Shown here piece after piece: positions 1 to 12,666 of a stretch of 64,000 nucleotides of DNA; within the stretch, counting starts at the first letter, position 1, and each line of letters begins with the position of its first letter. The stretch is from positions 25,695,739 through 25,759,738 of the forward strand of contig JAQNBH010000013.1 in NCBI GenBank assembly GCA_028752905.1, in the 5' to 3' direction. Below the pieces are notes generated by a model. It made no database searches. It saw only the letters and a program-made list of their open reading frames with translations, and had not been told where the DNA came from. Position numbers and translations under genes: made by a program. The DNA is from Cladorhizidae sp. MBARI D1340-BT2. Taxonomy: Eukaryota > Porifera > Demospongiae > Poecilosclerida > Cladorhizidae.

Positions 1-429
1 CTCCTTTGGGGTTAATTAGTTCTACATGCTAGAAGCATCAAAGTGCAAATGAATGACTTGGTTCTGGATTTGAATTTTTGGTCAGTGCACAATACATATG
101 AGGAGGACACACAGGCATATTGGACGGAAGATTTCTAGAAGTTGCTCACCTAGTTTCACAAATCCTGAATAATGACCAAAAATGAAGCTCTACAGGTACA
201 TGATAAATTTCCATTTAAAACAGATAAAAAGCATCTCAGGAGGTATCAGAACCCCACACTGCAGCTGTGTTGCCATTCTGCATTGTTATTGGAATCTGCT
301 GCAGATTCCAATTCCTTCAAAGTAATACATATCTACAGATCATGACCAATACGACAGTATGTGGAGAGATTGTTTGTTGAGAGTAGGAAGAAACCTATTA
401 GGGGCTAGCAACACTGTGGCAGGAGTGGC

Positions 430-1045
430 AGCGCTGGGGGACTTAGGATGGAGGAAGTTGGCAGAGAAGAGGGAGGAGAAGGCAGGAGGCTTGCTCAGGT
501 GGAGGAGGGTAGACTGATAAAAATTGTGGCAGACAAGCTAAGAATGGATGAAGGGATAGGATGGCAGGAAGAATATATACTGTTGAGGAGGAAATACGAT
601 CTGAATGCTGAGCTAGGGTCAGTGAGGCAATGGAAGGTGAAGACGAAGAAGAGAAATATGTGCGATTGGGGGGAGGATGTCGAGAGTATGAGCTGTTTGA
701 AGTGTACAGTTTTGCAAAAGGTGATGGAGCAGAAAGGTACAAGCTGATTCCTAGGATATAAGAGAGTGAGGTTGACATTTAGGTTGAGGACAGGGTCAGC
801 AGGTCTATTGCAGGACAAGAAGCGATGTACACTGTGTAGTGATGAAAGATGCATGTTGTGTGACAGGAAGGAAGTGGAAGATGTGGGGAATAGACTGTGA
901 TGAATTTGGAAGTGAATGGAAAATGTTTGAGCTGGATAAAATTGAGGGAGCTGGAATATGGTCGGAGGAGTTTAAGATGGTGGGTACTGAGGGGAAGGTG
1001 GCTTTGTTCCTTGGGAAGGAGGTGGAGGGTGTGATTAATCAGTGA
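430..1045 (+). pseudogene. LINE (non-LTR retrotransposon) C-terminal remnant
   Basis: The plus strand encodes, in broken frames, a LINE-like C-terminus. The first part (448-747) is charged and carries CDWGEDVESMSCLK. It continues in another frame as YSFAKGDGAERYKL, then as FRLRTGSAGLLQDKKRC followed by a Cys cluster CTLCSDERCMLC (about 779-860). After a further frame change come EFGSEW and EGKVALFLGKEVEGV (to 1045). The Cys-rich knuckle followed by an acidic tail is how many invertebrate LINE polyproteins end. No reverse transcriptase core is present, so this is a 5'-truncated dead copy. The family call rests on remembered motif style. Confidence 0.6.
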
Positions 1046-1289
1046 TGGGGGAGTGTGTGGGTTCATTTTGAAGTGCACAATCAGGTGTTGGCAGAGGAGG
1101 AAGGGACTGATTTATGGCCTCCCTCCCCCCACCCTCTCCCACTACCCTATAACCAAGCAGTTCAACTCATTTAATATAGACTTAATATTTATCAGATATG
1201 TATGTCATATTGTTTATTATATACAAGTCATCTTACCTCATTTACTGCCATTTCATTTTGTTTGTACACTGCACTGGGGCGACTCAAAT

Positions 1290-1607
1290 AACGTATCAAG
1301 GTGGATCAGAATAAAGTGCATTAAAATGCACATTATTTTTTTATTCGAAATCAGTGTGACGGAACCAATGCGCATTGACTTGTTCGGTGTGACAGGCCTT
1401 TATTTTGTATTCTCTTCCCCTCAGACGAGCGGAGGAAAGCTCAGGCTACAAAAAAAAATTTAAAATTTTTTATTTATTCGCTGTCCAAATGGCATACAAC
1501 AAAACTACCACCGCAAGGCCTCCCTCTAAATAAAGAACAATAACAAAAACTGTCGTGTTCGCCCGTGCTCGTGTTAGAGGGCGGCAGGCTATAGGCAGGC
1601 TATAGGT
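1290..1607 (-). repeat. LTR-like fragment next to unit A
   Basis: In the opposite arm (40515-40900) the same sequence is preceded by a gypsy pol tail and a TGTCATAT start, so this segment probably represents most of an LTR read on the minus strand. The first roughly 90 bp of that LTR are missing here. The break at 1607 joins it straight to the GT92 upstream sequence GGCGTATGCC. The far LTR boundary is not defined. Confidence 0.35.
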
Positions 1608-1768
1608 AGGGCGTATGCCAAGCCCACTTGGGATATTGAGCAGAACCTCGTTTCCTTCGCAATAAGTGCACCAAACCATCTTGTGAGTTGAGTCATACAT
1701 CCTTTCTCTTTCCCGAATCTTTGATATTGGACGTTTAGAATATTGGACGTTTATTCAATTTTGCTGCT

Positions 1769-2979
1769 ATGGGAAAACGAAGAATAATATACGTAATTAC
1801 TGTTCTGGTTTTGGGTGTTTGTACATTCTTACAGGTAGCCATTTATAGATCTTCTGTAATTAGTAAGATCTATCTGGTTGCTTCTCTGAATGAAAGGTAT
1901 CCGTCCATCATTTCTACAAATGAATATATCATTGATGCTGAAGTCATCCCACGCAAGGTCTACTATGATAACAGAACAGTTGCTAACAAGCCTAGAGATA
2001 TGCTGTGTATCCTGGCATATATTAGTTCTTATGGATTGAGAAAGGGTGTCATTACCCACTGTGAGGTAAATGGCCACCATTCAAAGACAATTCGTATCAC
2101 TCCAGACCCAATGATTAACTGGGTATGGAAATATAAACCTAATATCACATATTTCTTTGGTATGGTTAAATGTTATGGATTGCCTCACAGTGCAATTTTT
2201 AATGGCAGCATTGCTTATGTCATCTACAAGGCAAGAAAGAATGAGGCTTTAGTTCGAGTCAAAGCTGAACATCCTCTTCTTTACCACAACATGGACAATC
2301 ACCCCACACCAATGAGAGGCAACAATTCCATTGTCATGTGTACTAGCATGTTCAATCATCCTTCACGGTTTAATGAGTGGCTCATTTACCAGAAAACTCT
2401 AGGTATGGATAGGGTGCACTTGAACGTGGATAAGAGTTTTGCTGACAATGCAACAATTATTTATCCATTTCTTGAAAAAGCATTGAGAAGTGGCTTTGTG
2501 GTGATGGAAGTGTGGAACAAGTACATAGACACTGTTTTTTATTACTCTTTCTAGCCTTGAAAATTCAGGACTGCGTCATGCGATATCGAGGCATGTTTGA
2601 TTATGCCTTTGTGCTGGATTATGATGACTTCATCATTCCATTGATTCCTCAACAAAAGGATATCCACTATTACATAAAAGAAATCTTCCATGATAAGTCA
2701 ATAGGGTGCGCACGCATACTGTGGATTGACCTGCCTTGTGAACTAAATCTGGAAGCACTTTCCCAGTTAACAGATGGTAACGTCACGAACACATTGAAAT
2801 CAAGCTATGGAATTGTGAATGAAGAAGGAAAGAGTGTTTCAAAGTTATCTGGAGTCGTGACATCAACTGCTCATATATCAAATAACCTTTTACCTTCAAT
2901 CAGCGTAACGCAAGTTATGGATAAAACATTACTTTATGTTGCCCATATAAGGACCAATAAAGAGAGATGTAAGGCGTAA
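1769..2979 (+). pseudogene. GT92 glycosyltransferase, copy A, frameshifted
   Basis: This is a type II membrane protein of glycosyltransferase family 92 (DUF23). A short cytoplasmic start is followed by a hydrophobic anchor (IIYVITVLVLGVCTFLQVAIY) and a lumenal domain with MCTSMFN, LGMDRVHLNVD and the metal-binding DYDD of FVLDYDDF. The family transfers sugars, often galactose, in the Golgi; the substrate here is unknown. The frame breaks near 2545-2555, where TATTACTCTTTCTAGCC replaces TATTACTCTCAAGCC of copies B and C, giving an in-frame TAG. The rest reads in a second frame (from about 2555) to a stop at 2979. It has one DAEVIP..DNRTV stalk repeat, whereas B and C have two. An intron is unlikely because B and C are continuous here. 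Confidence 0.85.
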
Positions 2980-4085
2980 CTTGATATTCCACCCATTCCA
3001 TCTATATTAGTCCTTCACATCTACACAAACATTTGAACTCTGTTATTTTTTGGGTTGGACTCAAGATTGTCCAATACCAGAACTGAATGCAGAGCTTTGT
3101 ATGGCTGGCCTAAGCTTCTTGCCAAGTCTTCATTTTTATATTATAAGTTGTACATGCAAGTTCTTTAAAATGCCCAACTTCTGTATGCTACACAAATAGA
3201 TCCTTATAGATCCTTAACACATTTGGATGGATAGTTGTGAAGTCGAAAAGCGAGTTGAAATATGGCGGTTTGTTGGAATATGTAATTTTAAGCAGTTCCA
3301 CCTCAGGATGGAAAGCACTACTCATGCTGGGTTGGGGAAGTATGCCTAAACCAAATCTGCCTGGCAGTGACATTTGTGGAAGCCTCATGGTATGTGGTCA
3401 ATGGTGAGTGTGGCAGGGGGTCTTGGGGTGGCGTATGTATTGGTTGAGGTGGAGAGTTTTAGGCATATAGATAATCTACTCTGTGCATGATGGATGTGTG
3501 CATATTCTGTGTTTGTCCTGTTGAGTGTGTGTTTGTCTGTACTCCCCAAGTAGCTATGCTAAAGGGTAGGTGTTATTTGCTTTTTGGTTTGGGTTGAGTA
3601 ACCTTCCAGGAATATGAAGCTCTCTAGGGTGTAGCTATTTCTTGGGGGAGCCACGTGATGTTGGTGTGTGCATGTGCTAATTTGTTGTTTGGGGAAGTAA
3701 GGCTTGTGATAATGGTATGTGTGTGTGGCAACCTCTATTTGGAGTGACCCCTGTCTCGCTATTGTGATGAGGCAGTTCATTCTAGTGTAAATATACTAGA
3801 TTCAGTGAGGCAGACATCTAACGGTTGCATTTTAATGTAGCTACACCACTAAATGTGCTGTTTAAAGAATGTGCACCACACACTTCTTAGATGATTGGGT
3901 GTGTATGTGTTGTGTTTTGGTCTCCGCAGAAATTTATTTTACCTATCTAATCTGCGTAAACTAGAAGTTAGGTCGACTTAAAGATGATTTAATTATCAGT
4001 GACTACAACACAACATAACTAAGTCTGACTAAATCAAAAAGTGAGATCAACTAAATAACTTCCTGCCATACCTCCTTTAAATAGA
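2980..4085. other. GT92 3' flank, no gene seen
   Basis: This is downstream sequence shared with units B and C (24580-25844 and 55790-57043). Short open stretches on either strand are not conserved between copies. The sequence is rich in CA/TG dinucleotides. I see no domain, RNA gene or repeat boundary in it. Confidence 0.6.
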
Positions 4086-4267
4086 TCAACCCAGCAGAGG
4101 TTTTACAATGACAAAATAAGGCTTGCAACAAACAACCAATGAGATTATACTAAAGTTGAAACAACTACCACCTTCTCTGCCATCCTGGCACCCGATGCCA
4201 GCTGTTTGGTCCTTGTTCACCACATTCTCCCACCTCATCTCCATGGAATCACTCCCCAATTTGAATA

Positions 4268-4860
4268 ATGCAGTCTTCCACTGGTCCAAGGGTCGTGTTC
4301 CTCCCCTCCCTCCCTGTTACTGAGTCTCATCATCAGAGGATTTGGAACATTGTTAAGGTTTCTGACAATCTGCTTGAAAATGCATATGACCCATTTTCTA
4401 GAGCTCGTTTGCTTGCCGCCTTGACAGAGAGTAGGGAACTTGGCTATCTTCTCCCCCCATTGTCTCCCTATAGGTATTGCTGTAGGCCTTTGACTAAGCT
4501 CCCCCTTGTGTAGACCACATGTATGCCAGCATTGTGGGGGCACAGTGAATCAGTTTGCTATCTATGGGCTCAGCTGCACCCACAGTGTGGGTTGCCATTT
4601 TCTCCATGCTACCATAAACAGCATCTTACACAAGGCTTTCTGTTCTGCAAAGATACCATTGAAACTTGAATTTTACAGATGCAATGGAAATCACCCAAAT
4701 GGCATCACTGTTGTTCCTTGGGAGTTCGAGAAGTTGCTGGTATGGCATGTTACTTGTATAGACACCTTTGCTCCCTCGTACATTGTTAATGTCTCCATGG
4801 AAGCAGGGGCAGTAGTATCCTTGGCTGAAGAGAGAGAGAGGGGAAAGTACACTTGTTAGA
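4268..4860 (+). pseudogene. LINE C-terminal fragment with nuclease-like motif
   Basis: Broken frames encode the end of a LINE-type polyprotein. The parts are NLLENAYDPFSRARLLAAL (about 4360-4425), then a Cys/His stretch CQHCGGTVNQFAIYGLSC (from about 4527), then HPNGITVVPWEFEKLLVWHV and DTFAPSY, and finally an AGAVVSLAEERERGKY tail (to 4857). From memory, intact relatives read RPDG..PW..GK.L.WD.T, a PD-(D/E)xK restriction-like endonuclease pattern; here WD has become WH. No reverse transcriptase core remains. The same fragment recurs in units B and C and in the fourth partial unit. Confidence 0.6.
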
Positions 4861-4934
4861 ACTGACCCATGGAGCCGGATGTTGCAAAAATTAACAAAAG
4901 AAGTCACCAGGACTATAGTCTCTGCTCTCCATGA

Positions 4935-5090
4935 TTTTTGGTTTCATGTTTGGTTGAAACCCAAAATCAAGTTTGGTTGAAACCCAAAAGCAAGTTTGGG
5001 TGGAATCCAAATTCAATGAAATCCCAAATTAATTTTGGTTGAAACTCAAAATCAAGTTTGATTGGAACCGAAAGTCAAGTTTTTGAACCT
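4935..5090. repeat. GAAACCCAAA short tandem repeat
   Basis: Imperfect tandem units of about 22-28 bp built on GTTTGGTTGAAACCCAAAA lie here. The same array is at 23430-23590, 55005-55150 and 59570-59720, with different unit numbers. Confidence 0.75.
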
Positions 5091-5439
5091 TAAGTGTTCA
5101 TCACTTGTTCTCTGGTGGTGCCAAGGACCTACTTCATGTGTAGCCTAGCTTATGATGCATGAAAACTCACCCACTAACTCTCGCACTATTACTCCAACGA
5201 AATTTTGCATTTCTCTATTACTTGTTCTCTCTCTCCTGCCCTGTCCCTAGCTTTAGCTAATGGGCAAACGATATTGCTTGATGGTGCCATTTCACATAAT
5301 AGCCATACTTCACTCGGAGCCTAGCTCATGGGTGTCTACTTTGCAGAGAGCCCAGGACCCATGAAATGGTCTCCTATGAGCTGAACAGACCAGCTCAAAG
5401 TTAGTTGTGATCCACATGTTTATGTCCATGTACTCATGT

Positions 5440-5905
5440 ATACTTAAAGAGTAGAAACAGTTCCATAATGATGAAATGGGAGCTAATGTTCCCGTTTTGA
5501 CTAGAATGAGCGATTTTTCACAGTTTTTCTTAAAAATTACCCAATTGGAGAAAAATAGAGCTTCTTTCGGTTAAAAAGGGGAGATTTCTAACCAAAAGCT
5601 CATTGAAAGAGTTGAAACAGTTCGAAAAGGTGCCCATTTTGACAAGAATGAATGATTTCAGACAGTATTTCCTCAAAACGTCCCAATTGGAGCAAAATAG
5701 AGCTTCTTTCGGTTAAAAAGGGGAGATTTCTAACCAAAAGTCGTTTAAAGAGTAGAAACAGTTCCATAATGTTGAAAAGGAAGCTAATGTGAAGCGATTT
5801 CATACAGTTTTTCCTCAAAATGCTCAAAAATGTCCCAATTGGAGCAAAATAGAGCTTCTTTCGGTTAATAAGGGGAAATTTCTCACCAAAAGCCGTTTAA
5901 CATCT
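5440..5905. repeat. Tandem repeat, three to four long units
   Basis: Units of roughly 120-150 bp repeat a fixed order of motifs: GAAACAGTTCCATAATG, CCCAATTGGAGCAAAATAG, AGAGCTTCTTTCGGTTAA, then GAGATTTCTAACCAAAAG. Equivalent arrays lie at 22620-23090 and 54190-54660 in reverse orientation. Short open frames inside are a by-product of the repeat. Confidence 0.75.
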
Positions 5906-6555
5906 GCTATGATTGATCAGTTTTGGAGTTACACATGAAGATTGTTACAAAGTTCTGAGGCTGCTCATCTATGAGAAAACTAAGCAACATACATAAAATG
6001 GAAAAACGAAAATGTTTTATTTGTTATATATATGGTCCATATTAATTATTATTATGCTAGTTAGCCAAGTTCATCATTGAATGAACATGTTCATTCAAAT
6101 AATATTTGAATTGCTAGAAGGAAAGAATGACAAATACTCGAATCCAGATATCCAGAATGAAATGTTACGCTCGTGTCTCACACCATTTTTCGTGGGATAG
6201 TTGAACAAATTCAAGTTACCAATTACTTTATCATTATAGTGGATGAATGTGTGGATTGATCCGGTAAGGAACAGATGGTATATATATATATATTATGCTT
6301 TAGGTATGTTGGAGCATATCTGTTGGTTTATGAAGACTTTATTGGTTTGTATCATTGTCCATAGATCACTGCCAAGTATCATTGTCTAGATCACTGCTTG
6401 TATAGTGTACAGTATAGTTCCAACTTTTCAAAATCAATTTCAGGGAAATCCAAGGAACTTACACCAACTAAACACACCACAAAGGTGTAGTAAATATCGT
6501 ATGATTCATTTTAGCTCTTGCTTAATATTGCATTTTTGTGTATGTTCAATAGGTC
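5906..6555. other. Unassigned spacer in unit A
   Basis: AT-rich sequence shared with 21930-22620 and 53500-54190. It carries repeated phrases such as GATCACTG near 6365 and 6390, and a TATATATATA run near 6282. No gene or transposon end is recognised. Confidence 0.5.
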
Positions 6556-6559
6556 TTGG

Positions 6560-8010
6560 TCAAACTTGGTATTGTGACAGCAATTATCAGAGTTCAACTT
6601 TAGAGACATCAGAGAAACTACCGTTGTCTGATCTAAATTGGACCATGGATTTTTCTAAGATTGAAAATCCATGTTCAGAGTCTGTATCGGAGCAGGGAAT
6701 TGACATAAGTCCAGCCATCAGCTTAGAAAGTTTGCAAATCTTAACCGCCCCAATATTGTTTTGATTTTGCCGACCTCCTGCCACAATGGCCCAGGGAAAG
6801 ATTTCTCTGATCCATCGCAATCTTAAGACCTAGGAAGAAGATCTTCTGGTGAAAGCAAATAATCCATAAATTCTTCAGCAAGACACTCAGGGGAACTGGA
6901 GGAAGCCAATTGAATTTGAGGAAACCGTTTTGCAAGTCTTTTGGCTGTCTTAACAGAGTAAAATTTTGTCTTATCAATTCCCATGTCTTTGAGAATTGGG
7001 TCTCTAAATTTTTTAGGTGTGGCCAAGTAAAACTGCCTTATGCTGAAAAAGGTTTCATGTCCATTTCTTCCACCAGTTCTTGCAAGTATCATCTCCAATG
7101 TCAAGAGTATCAGGTCTGAGAATGCCATCCTCATCTATACGTATCGATCAGGTGAATCACATCAATAGCTTCAAGAACTGCTTCTTCAGTAAGAACTTAG
7201 GCTGCATAAATCTTCACAAGCCTAGGTATCTCATAACTCGTACATTGCATTTTCATTGGACTTTTGAAAAGCCTATTAAAGCCATTCATAAATCGAAGAA
7301 CAAGAAAGAGAAGAATAGAGGATTCTGAAATCTCTCCAAAATACTTACTATTTTGTCAGTTTGTTCAGGAGAAGAATCATTTACATACAAGGGCCAATGT
7401 TTACTACTGCGATGGAAGCAGTAATAAATGCTGAGATCAACATCAAATGGAAGAGTAGTGCAGAGATCAGCAAGGTGACATATGCACCCATGTCATAAAG
7501 AGAAGGATTTTTCCTTTTTATAAGCTTCTGAACTCAGACCTTGATCCCTTTATAACATTGGCTACATATGTCTGAAATAAAGGCCATGGCTTTACTGAAG
7601 TCCAGATTGTACTACTCAAGGTACTAAAAAGGTAAGCTGCTGTGCCTATTTACCACCACAGACATGTCTAGGAACCTAATTTTCAGATTGCCAATTTCTG
7701 GGTCAACAAGAATAATGCAGGACTTATTTTCTTTATCTTTTGATATATCCATCATGGAGAATTTATTCTTCAGAGCCATTCCCATGATAATGAGATGCTA
7801 AAGCTTTAACTATGGCTGTGCATTTGGTTCTCCACAACAAACTTACTAGCTATCTCAGAGTAGGGAAACATCTGAGCAAAGAGCTTAGTGGCCTGGTCAC
7901 TGGTCAAAAAAGCCAAGTTATGCTTTGCGACAAACATTGACCAAGCAGAAGCATAATTATGGTGCCAACCCTTTGTGATACTTGCCTTATACATAAGTAA
8001 TCACATATCT
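6560..8010 (-). pseudogene. hAT-family transposase remnant, unit A
   Basis: The minus strand carries a broken hAT transposase. The N-terminal part (about 7994-7806) reads SAWSMFVAKHNLAFLTSDQA and SEIASKF. The middle (about 7770-7380) has IMMDISKDEENKSCIIF and the phrase IYYCFHRSS. A C-terminal block (7134-6823) includes RQFYLATPKK, RLAKRFPQIQLASSSSPEC and EEFMDYLLSPEDL. The final dimerisation segment (about 6740-6590) has KLMAGLMSIPCSDTDSEHGF, equivalent to the S.A..ERxFS motif of Dimer_Tnp_hAT. Many stops and frameshifts make it nonfunctional. It lies tail to tail with GT92. The order of blocks fits one decayed gene rather than chance reading frames. Confidence 0.75.
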
Positions 8011-8369
8011 TCAACTCCACTGGGGATACTAAAATCTGACTGACACAGAGTGCATCCTGAGAATGCATCAAAAGGTTTATTTTGTAATCATATATTTTTT
8101 CCAAGACCTGAATGCTACTCTTTCCAATCCCCTTAAATTCCTGGATCCACTTGGGATTAAAGCTTTGTATGTGGAGCGGCCTCAGCCACAAGTGAGGGGA
8201 AGTCAGAAAAAGTCCACAGAGACAGTGTATAGAATACTCAAAGAGCTGCTGGAACTGAAAGCAAGTAGAACTGATTATCGTGCCTATCATATGTTGTCAC
8301 CTTTAGAGCAAGTCAGCTGGCCAATTTTTTGCATAATAGAAAGTTCACAGTTCAGGGACAAACAATAGA

Positions 8370-9600
8370 GATTCAGAATTCAGAAACAAATGATAGAAAA
8401 TTACATTTCAGAGACAGGAGAGCAACAGAGTGAAAAGTCAGGGACTGTCCCTGATGTTCAAGGATGGTTGGAGATATGTCACAGACGCTGAAAGTTAACC
8501 TACTTGAAGCTTCCCTTCTTCTGGGTGTGAAGTTTAGTAGTTTCTGCTGTAAGTGTCTGTAATGCATCTTTAGGGCATGTAAGTACTACTCCAACTGTCC
8601 CCAAAGAAGCTAGCAAAGCATGTACACCTGGCTATGCATAACCTATTTTGTGCACTCCTTCTTATTGTAAAAAGGGATTCTCCCTTGAAATGTAAAGGGA
8701 CTGCCATGGCTGCAGCCCCTGTGGTTCCTAGCCACTGACCAACATCCTGTCACGTGAACCAATGTCATGATTACAATGCCAGCTTAGACCTGTGCATCTG
8801 CAGCTTCTCGTTTTCTCATGCCCACGCAAGTCAGATTGCATTACCATAATTGGGTAGTACTGCACTCCCAACATTTGTTTGACCCCTATTTTAAAATGGC
8901 GTACAAAAAATTTCAAGCATGTATCTCAGATAAAATTCACCTTGGCAGCTTCCTAGTATGCTAAATGGTATCCACAGGTGATCCCCCCCACATACAAACA
9001 CACAAAAAAAAATTCAAGTAGCCTTGAATCCTTTGTTAAGAAAGAAGCAATTTTAAAAACATGAATTTTCATCCTTGACCCCTATTTAAAATAACGACCC
9101 CAAAAAAAAATCTCGGCTAAAACTCACTTTGGTAGCATGTAAGTATCATAAATGGTCTTCTGCTGATTTTAACCCAAAAATGTTTCGAGCATGTCTAAAA
9201 TCCTCCAGAAAATGCTAAAACTTTGAATCTTCTTTACTTCCCACATAATAAACTTGGACAGTATATCCATTAGACATAATTTTACTACCAGAACACTATA
9301 TACAACTGTTCAAATGACAAATTTGTTCTTTAATTTATATAGCACTATTTATCCATACTATGGGTGAATCAGGGTTGGTGAGGCAAGAATTTTATACTGA
9401 AAATCTGGAGAAAATGAATTATAATAATTATATAGTAAAGAAATGGAGACATTTTAAAGTGATGCCAATAGAATACTTGACAAAAAAAACAATTATTGTT
9501 GTTGGTATTAGTTCAAACAAGTATAATATATGCATATACAACAATAACAACAACAAAAAGAATAATAAAAAGTACAATAACATTCTCAATAATCAACTTG
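8370..9600. other. Unassigned 5' part of unit A
   Basis: Sequence shared with 18840-19980 and in part with 51900-52700. Phrases such as GCATACTAAA and CCTATTTTAAAATGGC recur. I see no protein domain. Short open frames are not maintained between copies. Confidence 0.5.
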
Positions 9601-9624
9601 AAATTATATTCCTGATGAAAGCTA

Positions 9625-9984
<360 letters not shown>

Positions 9985-9985
<1 letters not shown>

Positions 9986-10976
9986 CTCCTGCTGCCTTTA
10001 TTGCATCCTCCGTCCTGTCAAGGAAGCCTTGTGGCTAGGATATTGGGTCAGGCACCAGTCTCAACTTGTCATCTTGGTCCAGCCCTTAATGATTTGGGTG
10101 TGGCAGCAGGAAGAGCGGATTGGACTAGTCTTGAAGAAGTCGATGTCCCCTTACGTCAGCGAGATCTCTCCAGGACTATCAATCTAGCCTCCTTTAATAT
10201 TCTCGTCTCCGAGGCTCCTGACACCTGCCCTGGCCCGCTCTTCTGCCATCTGCCATGTAGGGGATTGGCTAAATGTAATTACTTCGAAGGCACTTGGCCT
10301 GCACATGCAGGACAGGGATTTTCATCTCTGTCTACAATACTGGCTTGGGCTTCAGATTACAGAGGAAGGGTCATCCTGCGCGATTTGCCAGAGAGTCTCT
10401 GATCCCTTAGGAGACCATCAAGTTGGCTGTAGGGGGAATCGCGATATGATTCAGAGACATGATTCCCTGAGAGATGTTCTTTTCATTGCTGCCCAGTCTG
10501 CAGCCCTCGCCCCAAGGAGAGAAGTTCCGTCCCTAATTCCTGGCTCGAAGAGTCTCCTGGCCGACCTCTACCTCCCGCGATGGAAGCAGGACAAGCCGGC
10601 AGCCCTAGATGTCACAGTTATTTCAACCTTTCAACAGCTTACGGTCGATGGTGCTGCGGCAGTCCAGGGCTACGTTCTGTCCATAGGAGAAGATCGGAAA
10701 TGTGCTGCTCACAGCCAAGCCTGTCATGCTGCTGGTATCTCCTTCATTCCCCTAGTCATGGAGTCCCTCGGAGGATGGAGTGATGAGGCCGTGTCAGCCA
10801 TCAAATCAATTGGCCGACTGCAAGGCCAGAGATTGGGCACCCTCCCAGAAGACTGCATCACACACCTCTTTCAGAGGCTGTCCATCTGCCTCTGGAGGGG
10901 GAATGCAACCATGTGGGTTGGTCGGTTGTTAACCAGACCCCCCATGGTAGGCTCTGGCAAATTCTTCCGGGAATAA
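9985..10976 (+). pseudogene. LINE-type C-terminal fragment with PD-(D/E)xK-like domain
   Basis: Two overlapping frames (9983-10402 and 10305-10976) give the end of a large repeat-encoded protein. The first has VDVPLRQRDLSRTIN and SEAPDTCPGPLF. The second has HMQDRDFHLCLQYWLGLQ, a zinc-binding segment CAICQRVSDPLGDHQVGC, then ADLYLPRWKQDKPAALDVTV, which resembles a restriction-like endonuclease core (D...D.V). It ends in GRLQGQRLG and HLFQRLSICLWRGNATMW. The C-terminal 223 codons are open; the upstream frame is shifted. No reverse transcriptase core is present. A second, shorter copy of the same C-terminus is at 39225-39445. Confidence 0.65.
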
Positions 10977-11920
10977 TTTGAGAATAATAGGTGTCCTTTA
11001 GTTTTGGGAGAATAATAGGCACAACTCCCAGGAATAATCATTGTGACACCTCCTTTGTTGGCAAAATACAATCTGGAGTGGTATCAAAGGGCACTACAAA
11101 TGCTAAGAGCCATAAGAGGACAGTTCTAACCTCTAGTACACTGTGTTATCACTCATCAGTCATCAGCTGCATTAGCAAGTACAGTGCTACAGCCTACAGG
11201 TCTATAGAGACTAGACTTTTTTGGTACATTTTTGTTGTCTAAAGATGGTATTGCATCACTGACAGGCCAATATGATATATTTTGCATTTAAAATTTGTCA
11301 AACATACCCAGCTGACAAACTACATCTACTCAAAACCAACCCATGACCACACCCCTAAACATGCCCACAATAATCATCGATAAAGGTATAAGAGGACCTT
11401 TGAAAAGCTTCACACAGGAAGAAAGCCCTGATGATAACAAAATGTTTTGCATGATATAAGTAAAATAGATATTCTTGAACACCTGCAGAACAAGTTTGGG
11501 TTTTTAACTCCCATTAGTTTGTAAATTTCAGCTTAAAGCGTTCCCAACATATAATTGTGGCAAAATTTACCTCATTAATCGTCATTATTCAAAAACTACA
11601 GGCATTAAATGCTTATAACTTGGTAGGGAGGTAGAGAACATGTATCCCGATATTCTTGCAAAATTTAATCTCTTAACTCTTATAAAAACTTGCTAAAGTA
11701 AACTCTAATTATCTAGTCTTTAGATTTGTAGCACTGTACACATCTCTATTTACAGGAAGTTTAGTTCAAAATTACAGCTCGCAAAACTGTTGACCACATG
11801 GTTTCAATGGATACCAGTAACTTAAGTGCTAGACTTAGTGGTACATGTAGTAGCAGTAGCTGCATTCCTCAGAGTGTGACACTAGATCTAGTTTTCCTGA
11901 ACTGGCTGATGGTTAACTCT
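10977..11920. other. No gene recognised
   Basis: AT-rich sequence with GGGAATAATTTGAGAATAAT-style short repeats at 10970-11040. The open frames are under 90 codons and have no recognisable motif. Confidence 0.5.
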
Positions 11921-11924
11921 ATCC

Positions 11925-12125
11925 AAGTGCTTTCTAGCAGTGACTCATAAGATCAGCTGTCTGAAGATGAAGCTCAATCAGAAGTTGTATCACTGCTGGA
12001 CAGGCTCAAAGCACCAAAAGCTTCAGATCTGGGAAGAAAATGAAAAGTCCAGTCAAACCCTCCTGTGGGTATGAAGTGGAGTAAGAAAGGCAGGAATTCT
12101 GCATTTGCTCCAAAATCATATGACC
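11925..12125 (+). pseudogene. Possible N-terminal remnant of a repeat-encoded (hAT/CGBP1-like) protein
   Basis: One frame reads QLSEDEAQSEVVSLLDRLKA, then PKASDLGRK, a stop, and KVQSNPPVGMKWSKKG. The phrase RLKAP..SDL.RKRK..NPP.GMK is one I associate with N-termini of transposase-like proteins in basal animals. The stretch is short and interrupted, so the family call is weak. It ends where the large duplication begins. Confidence 0.35.
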
Positions 12126-12666
12126 GTGTGATTATTTTATTATTATATTTTATTATTATTAAATATTATTAACATTAACTGCAGCTACTTCTACTACCAC
12201 AACATCTACTACTACTATTTCATTTTTATTTATGACAATCTTCAGACACTCTTGCAAAAATATATAAGTCTTTAAAAATTGGTAGATCACGAAATTTCTG
12301 CTCTGTGAAGTGTCATTTGTTCTCAGATAGATACTCAGTTTCTCTGTTGATATCAACTGAACTCTCCACTCTACTGGTCAATCCCAGTCAATTTTTCGTG
12401 CAGTATCTCGCGCAGTTTCACTTGTTCTCCTTCGGTATTTCTCTGGCTTTTCTGCTTTATGTTACACCCTGTGTACAGGTCTTGTTCTAGCCATTCTGTA
12501 GTCATGTTTAATATTCAGGATTCCATATTGATGTGTTTGCATATAATCATGATGCAATCGCAGATAGCCGGATGGTCCCAGGATTCCCGAAGTAAAGATG
12601 GAGGAATAGTTTTTTCCCTGCACGCGCCATAATCGTGACGGACGGAAGGTGTTACAGATGCATGTT

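Larger units (their letters stand above)
93..1607. repeat. Left arm of a 1.5 kb inverted repeat
   Basis: This stretch matches the reverse complement of 40588-42088 nearly base for base, with small indels. Homology begins near CATATGAGGAGGACACAC at 93 and stops near CTATAGGTAG at 1607, where unit A begins. The arm contains a LINE C-terminal remnant and, at its right end, sequence that in the other arm continues into an LTR-like start. Bases 1-92 show nothing I can assign. Confidence 0.85.

Noticed and set aside
5600..5827. 75-codon minus frame and similar frames at 22817, 54118 and 54395
   Set aside because: They translate the tandem repeat, so the peptide repeats itself and changes with unit number.
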